Part shown: positions 61,095 to 64,000 of the stretch, piece by piece
Layout of the letters: each line of letters begins with the position of its first letter
Position numbering within the stretch: the first letter of the stretch is position 1
Source: JBOFWL01 sp051653605
GTDB taxonomy: Bacteria > Spirochaetota > Brevinematia > Brevinematales > Brevinemataceae
NCBI GenBank assembly: GCA_051653605.1
Contig: JBOFWL010000145.1
Coordinates: 186,001 to 250,000, forward strand
Length of the DNA: 64,000 bases
Reading direction: 5' to 3'
Program-made: the position numbers and the translations under genes
The notes under the pieces: generated by a model
Told to the model about the DNA's origin: nothing
Databases searched by the model: none
What the model saw: the letters and a program-made list of their open reading frames with translations, nothing else

Positions 61095-61521
61095 GAGTAG
61101 ACTCCTTTTCAACAACGCGACCAAAAGGACGCACACACAACAACTCCAAAATAAGAGTACACACCCCTATATAAATACCTTGTGGCATAAATATACCCAC
61201 CAAAAATGAAAAAAACGAAATAAGCGTCGCTGTTTGTACAAACCAATGCGAGCTTCTAAACCCATAATGAAGACTCTGTATCATAAAAAAAAGACAAACA
61301 AACAAATGATACATAGGAGGGCTAGAAGATATCAACGCAAGCATCGACACGAGCCACAAAAACGTACTAACAACGTTTATCAAGCGGGTAGTTCTTTCGT
61401 AAATAACAATTAAATAAAACAAAGTTAGTCCTAGAAAAGAGAAAGGAAAAAACAATCCAGACATAGTAAGCACCAGCGGGGAAACACTCAAACCCGCGCC
61501 TATTATCAAGAAAATGTCCAA
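61087..61521 (-). CDS. Small multi-pass membrane protein
   Basis: 144 residues with about four hydrophobic segments separated by short loops. The TTG start at 61521 is supported by AGAGG 6 bases upstream. No motif is recognisable. It overlaps the transglutaminase-like gene by 8 bases and is first in the run membrane protein, TPR protein, HAD phosphatase. Function unknown. Confidence 0.6.
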   Translation of the reverse strand: MDIFLIIGAGLSVSPLVLTMSGLFFPFSFLGLTLFYLIVIYERTTRLINVVSTFLWLVSMLALISSSPPMYHLFVCLFFMIQSLHYGFRSSHWFVQTATLISFFSFLVGIFMPQGIYIGVCTLILELLCVRPFGRVVEKESTHE

Positions 61522-61654
61522 CGTATACCTCTGCTGTTTTTAACTCTCTTATATTGCAAATAATGCTGTTATTATACAATATAACAAGGCTATATTCAAA
61601 GAATTTTATTCGCTTTTAGAAAAAAAATTACATAATAATTCTGTTTATCTTTTT

Positions 61655-61683
61655 TTGAAAAAAAGATGGAAAACTGTTATAAT
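61655..61683 (+). promoter_or_regulatory. Promoter for thyX-prmC
   Basis: TTGAAA (61655-61660), 17 bases, TATAAT (61678-61683), followed by TTAGGAG and the thyX ATG 26 bases downstream. Confidence 0.8.
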
Positions 61684-61709
61684 GAACAACGATTTTTAGG
61701 AGAATTTTT

Positions 61710-62354
61710 ATGAAAATAGAGCTACTAAGCATCACGCAGAATGCCGAAAAAATTTGTGAACGAAGTGCTCGCACTTGCTACGATAGTGGATCCAAAATTA
61801 CAGATGACTCCTACCAAAAAATGCTCACCGCACTCCTGAAAAGTGGGCACCTATCTGTATTTGAGCATGCCTCCGCCTCTTTTATGATTGAAGGAATCAG
61901 TCGTGCAGCTTCCCACCAGATTGTGCGGCATCGTCATAGTTCTTTTTCTCAACGCTCTCAACGATATGTTAATGAAAATGGTTTCGATTTTGTAACTCCT
62001 CAGGCCATATTGGATAACCCAGACGCTATCTCTATCTATAATCAATCTATCCAACAAATTCAAGATGCTTATCAACAATTAATCAATCTCGGTATAAAAA
62101 AAGAAGATGCTCGTTTCCTCATGCCCAACGCCGCAACAACAACTCTCGCAATGACAGCCAATTTTAGAGAGTGGCTACACATTATTGATATGAGAGTCGC
62201 TAAAGGCGCTCAATGGGAAATTCGAAACCTTTGTATTCTTATATGGAAACAGCTCTATAAAGAAGCACCCTTAGTTTTTAGTACCTCTTACTTTGAAAAT
62301 TGGAGCATAGACGCTTCTTATAAACAAGAAATTTTTGACGAACACATTGCATGA
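61710..62354 (+). CDS. thyX: FAD-dependent thymidylate synthase ThyX
   Basis: 214 residues. The ThyX motif RHR-x7-S is present (Arg73-His74-Arg75 to Ser83), followed by QRY. The N-terminal ERSARTCYDSGSK and SGHLSVFEHAS blocks are typical. It methylates dUMP with folate and reduced FAD, the alternative to ThyA. It overlaps prmC by 4 bases (ATGA). Confidence 0.94.
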   Translation: MKIELLSITQNAEKICERSARTCYDSGSKITDDSYQKMLTALLKSGHLSVFEHASASFMIEGISRAASHQIVRHRHSSFSQRSQRYVNENGFDFVTPQAILDNPDAISIYNQSIQQIQDAYQQLINLGIKKEDARFLMPNAATTTLAMTANFREWLHIIDMRVAKGAQWEIRNLCILIWKQLYKEAPLVFSTSYFENWSIDASYKQEIFDEHIA

Positions 62355-63166
62355 CCCTCGAAGCTGCTCATCAATTTTTACAAAATGAACTCTCCTCTCT
62401 ACCCGAATGCCATGAAGAATGCCTAAGAATAATAGAACATTGCACCGGTTGGAGGCGGTTTGAAATATCCACCGCTATGAGCTTGCCACTAGACAACAAA
62501 CAGTGGGATTTATGCCAAGAAATTGCTCGTCGACGAAAAACAGGAGAACCCCTTGCACATATTTTAGGCTATTTTTGGTTCTATAAGCACCGTTTTCCGG
62601 TATCGCGTCAAACCCTGATCCCTCGATATGATACCGAATGCCTTATAGAACACGCCATTGCTCTCAAGCCTAAAAAAATTCTGGATATCGGCACCGGAAC
62701 CGGCGCTATTGCTCTTTCCCTCGCCAGTGAGCTTCCTCAAGCAGATATCTGGGCTATAGACATTGTCGACCAGCCTTTTCGTTTTTCTGAGGAATCGTTG
62801 GGTATCCACTCGGTGGAGTTTATCCATAATGATTTTTTGGATCAATCCCTTTGGAAGGAGCTTCCTACTTTTGACATGATCATATCAAACCCTCCTTACC
62901 TAGATGACGCCGATATGAATCGCCTCGACCCTTCTGTAAAAAATTGGGAGCCTCATTCTGCTCTTTATGCAGGGCGCGATGGCATGATTTTTTATCGCGC
63001 TATTCATCATTTTTGCGAAACCCACCTGCAACAAGGAGCCTACTGCCTACTGGAGGTAGACCACAAGTATCTTATTGTAGAAGAAATATTTAAAGAGTAC
63101 AACTGCACCATAAAAAAAGACCTCTCCGGGTTGGAGAGGTTATTGATTGCTCGAAAAGAGAGCTAA
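62351..63166 (+). CDS. prmC: Release-factor glutamine methyltransferase PrmC
   Basis: 271 residues. A helical N-terminal domain recognises the release factor, with the RRKTGEPLAHILGYFWFY stretch and the PRYDTE block. The methyl-donor site is ILDIGTGTGAIALSLA, and the catalytic motif is SNPPYL. It methylates the GGQ glutamine of RF1 and RF2. The usual prfA partner is not adjacent; here it is coupled to thyX. It ends 4 bases inside the convergent gene. Confidence 0.93.
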   Translation: MTLEAAHQFLQNELSSLPECHEECLRIIEHCTGWRRFEISTAMSLPLDNKQWDLCQEIARRRKTGEPLAHILGYFWFYKHRFPVSRQTLIPRYDTECLIEHAIALKPKKILDIGTGTGAIALSLASELPQADIWAIDIVDQPFRFSEESLGIHSVEFIHNDFLDQSLWKELPTFDMIISNPPYLDDADMNRLDPSVKNWEPHSALYAGRDGMIFYRAIHHFCETHLQQGAYCLLEVDHKYLIVEEIFKEYNCTIKKDLSGLERLLIARKES

Positions 63167-63600
63167 CGCCCTCTCTTTGTAGGAGGGGCAGGACGCCCTA
63201 GCATTAATTTTATCACAGATGTTTTTGTTTCTTCATCTGTAGCATAAATAACTAAGTGACTATCTTTGATAGACATCGTGTTGGTGGTTAATTCTTCATT
63301 AAGATTAATGATTGCAATAACACCACCCTCATTGTTTTCAGAAAGAATTTGAATACTTCCTTGCCCAACAACAGAAAGTTTAGGCTTTTTGGATCCTGTA
63401 TCAACTGAAACTTTAAAATTTCCTTTATCGAGAAATTCAAAATAGTTATCAGCATCTAATATAGCTTCTTCCTGCTCTGATACAGGTATTTGCTTCCAGA
63501 GGCCATGAATATCTTTAAGAAACGTACTATTGCTTTGTGCTGCAACATTAGAAATTGATAATCCAACGAGGATACTTGCCAAACTAAGAAATTTTATCAT
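63163..63600 (-). CDS. Small exported protein
   Basis: 145 residues with a signal peptide (cleavage after NVAA). The mature part is beta-rich (YFEFLDKGNFKVSVDTG, GGVIAIINLNEEL), resembling small lipocalin-like or YceI-sized domains, without a motif I can name. It ends in a basic PPTKRGR tail. It converges on prmC with a 4-base overlap and is monocistronic. Confidence 0.55.
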   Translation of the reverse strand: MIKFLSLASILVGLSISNVAAQSNSTFLKDIHGLWKQIPVSEQEEAILDADNYFEFLDKGNFKVSVDTGSKKPKLSVVGQGSIQILSENNEGGVIAIINLNEELTTNTMSIKDSHLVIYATDEETKTSVIKLMLGRPAPPTKRGR

Positions 63601-63744
63601 CTTCCACTCTCCGAGGTATCATATGCTAATTATATCAAAATGTGATATATTGTTATCGGTATTTTTTCTAAAAATGCTAAAAATATTTTTATTAAAGAAA
63701 CTCTGTTTTATTATTTATAACCTTGCCTTTTTTGGAGGAAATCC

Positions 63745-64000
63745 ATGAAAAATTACGCTATCTTAGGATCATTACTCTTTATTACTTTAGGCACATATGG
63801 GCAATCAACCCCTCTAGAAGCCTATCGTAAAGGGCATTATCGCTTTGTCGTGGAGCAACTTTCACGGAAAACAAAGCTTTCTCAATTAGAGCTTTATCTT
63901 CTAGGACAAAGTCAATTAGAGCTGCGACGCACCAATAGCGCTTGGGAGACTTTCAATAAAATTAACTACGAAAGCTTTGCTACCAATCAGGAAACATCTT
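63745..64000 (+). CDS. Exported helical-repeat protein, N-terminal part
   Basis: The gene runs off the right end of the window after 85 codons. The ATG is preceded by GGAGGAAATCC. A signal peptide (ITLGTYGQ region) leads into helical hairpins with TPR character (LEAYRKGHYRFVVEQLSR, QLELRRTNSAWETFNKI). It is probably a periplasmic TPR-type protein. The full domain structure cannot be seen. Confidence 0.6.
   Translation, partial: MKNYAILGSLLFITLGTYGQSTPLEAYRKGHYRFVVEQLSRKTKLSQLELYLLGQSQLELRRTNSAWETFNKINYESFATNQETS

Overview
The window is an AT-rich bacterial chromosome segment that most resembles a spirochaete. The signs are many short signal-peptide or lipobox proteins, a FliO-type flagellar export protein, a cysteine-rich PSP1 protein followed by a large cytosolic protein I associate with spirochaetes (DUF5312-like), a def-fmt-PASTA gene order, and ThyX. 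I cannot name the genus. Genes are dense on both strands, with many 1-17 bp overlaps, strong TTGACA-17-TATAAT type promoters and compact hairpin terminators. No rRNA, CRISPR array, intact transposase or prophage is visible.

Layout. 1-6.9 kb: the end of an HtrA protease, a divergent chemoreceptor-like protein, BatD, and two exported proteins. 7.0-15.7 kb: six-domain ribosomal protein S1, a membrane-anchored TPR protein, three tandem MATE exporters, then yggS-yggT-yggU and an ABC ATPase. 15.7-19.2 kb: smpB, a KDPG-aldolase-like protein lacking its catalytic residues, cysS overlapping a FecB/BtuF-like binding protein, and tRNA-Leu(CAG). 19.2-27.7 kb: an accessory region beside the tRNA. It holds at least three broken genes, one broken at a G9 tract where a tenth G would restore the frame, two lipoproteins (one with a triplicated domain), a 51-residue small protein, an LtaS-like sulfatase and a lipoprotein hydrolase. 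27.8-31.2 kb: a guanine-type purine riboswitch controlling an NCS2 purine permease and adenine deaminase. 31.2-41.5 kb (minus strand): flavodoxin and aminotransferase, tRNA-Val(TAC), the fliO-mnmA-def-fmt-PASTA operon (promoter suggests a leaderless fliO message), and the trkH-ankyrin-L,D-transpeptidase-esterase operon. 41.5-48.5 kb: acyl carrier protein, PSP1 protein, the DUF5312-like protein, hflX, tRNA-Ala(GGC), and tex with a terminator-like hairpin in its leader. 48.5-53.8 kb: a beta-barrel-like protein, a ZnuA-like zinc lipoprotein, a sigma-like/anti-sigma-like pair, then pyrH-rsmD-tsaB and a small lipoprotein. 53.8-64 kb: glgP, a membrane-spanning SbcC/YhaN-like ATPase with acpS, gph, a transglutaminase-like TPR protein, thyX-prmC, and the start of another exported protein.

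Most genes are housekeeping: translation and its quality control (rpsA, smpB, cysS, fmt, def, mnmA, hflX, rsmD, tsaB, prmC, tex), nucleotide metabolism (pyrH, thyX, ade and the purine permease) and envelope maintenance. The least explained material is the tRNA-Leu-linked region, the catalytically dead aldolase-like protein, the triplicated lipoprotein, the sigma-like pair and the regulatory leaders of the purine operon, tex and fliO.
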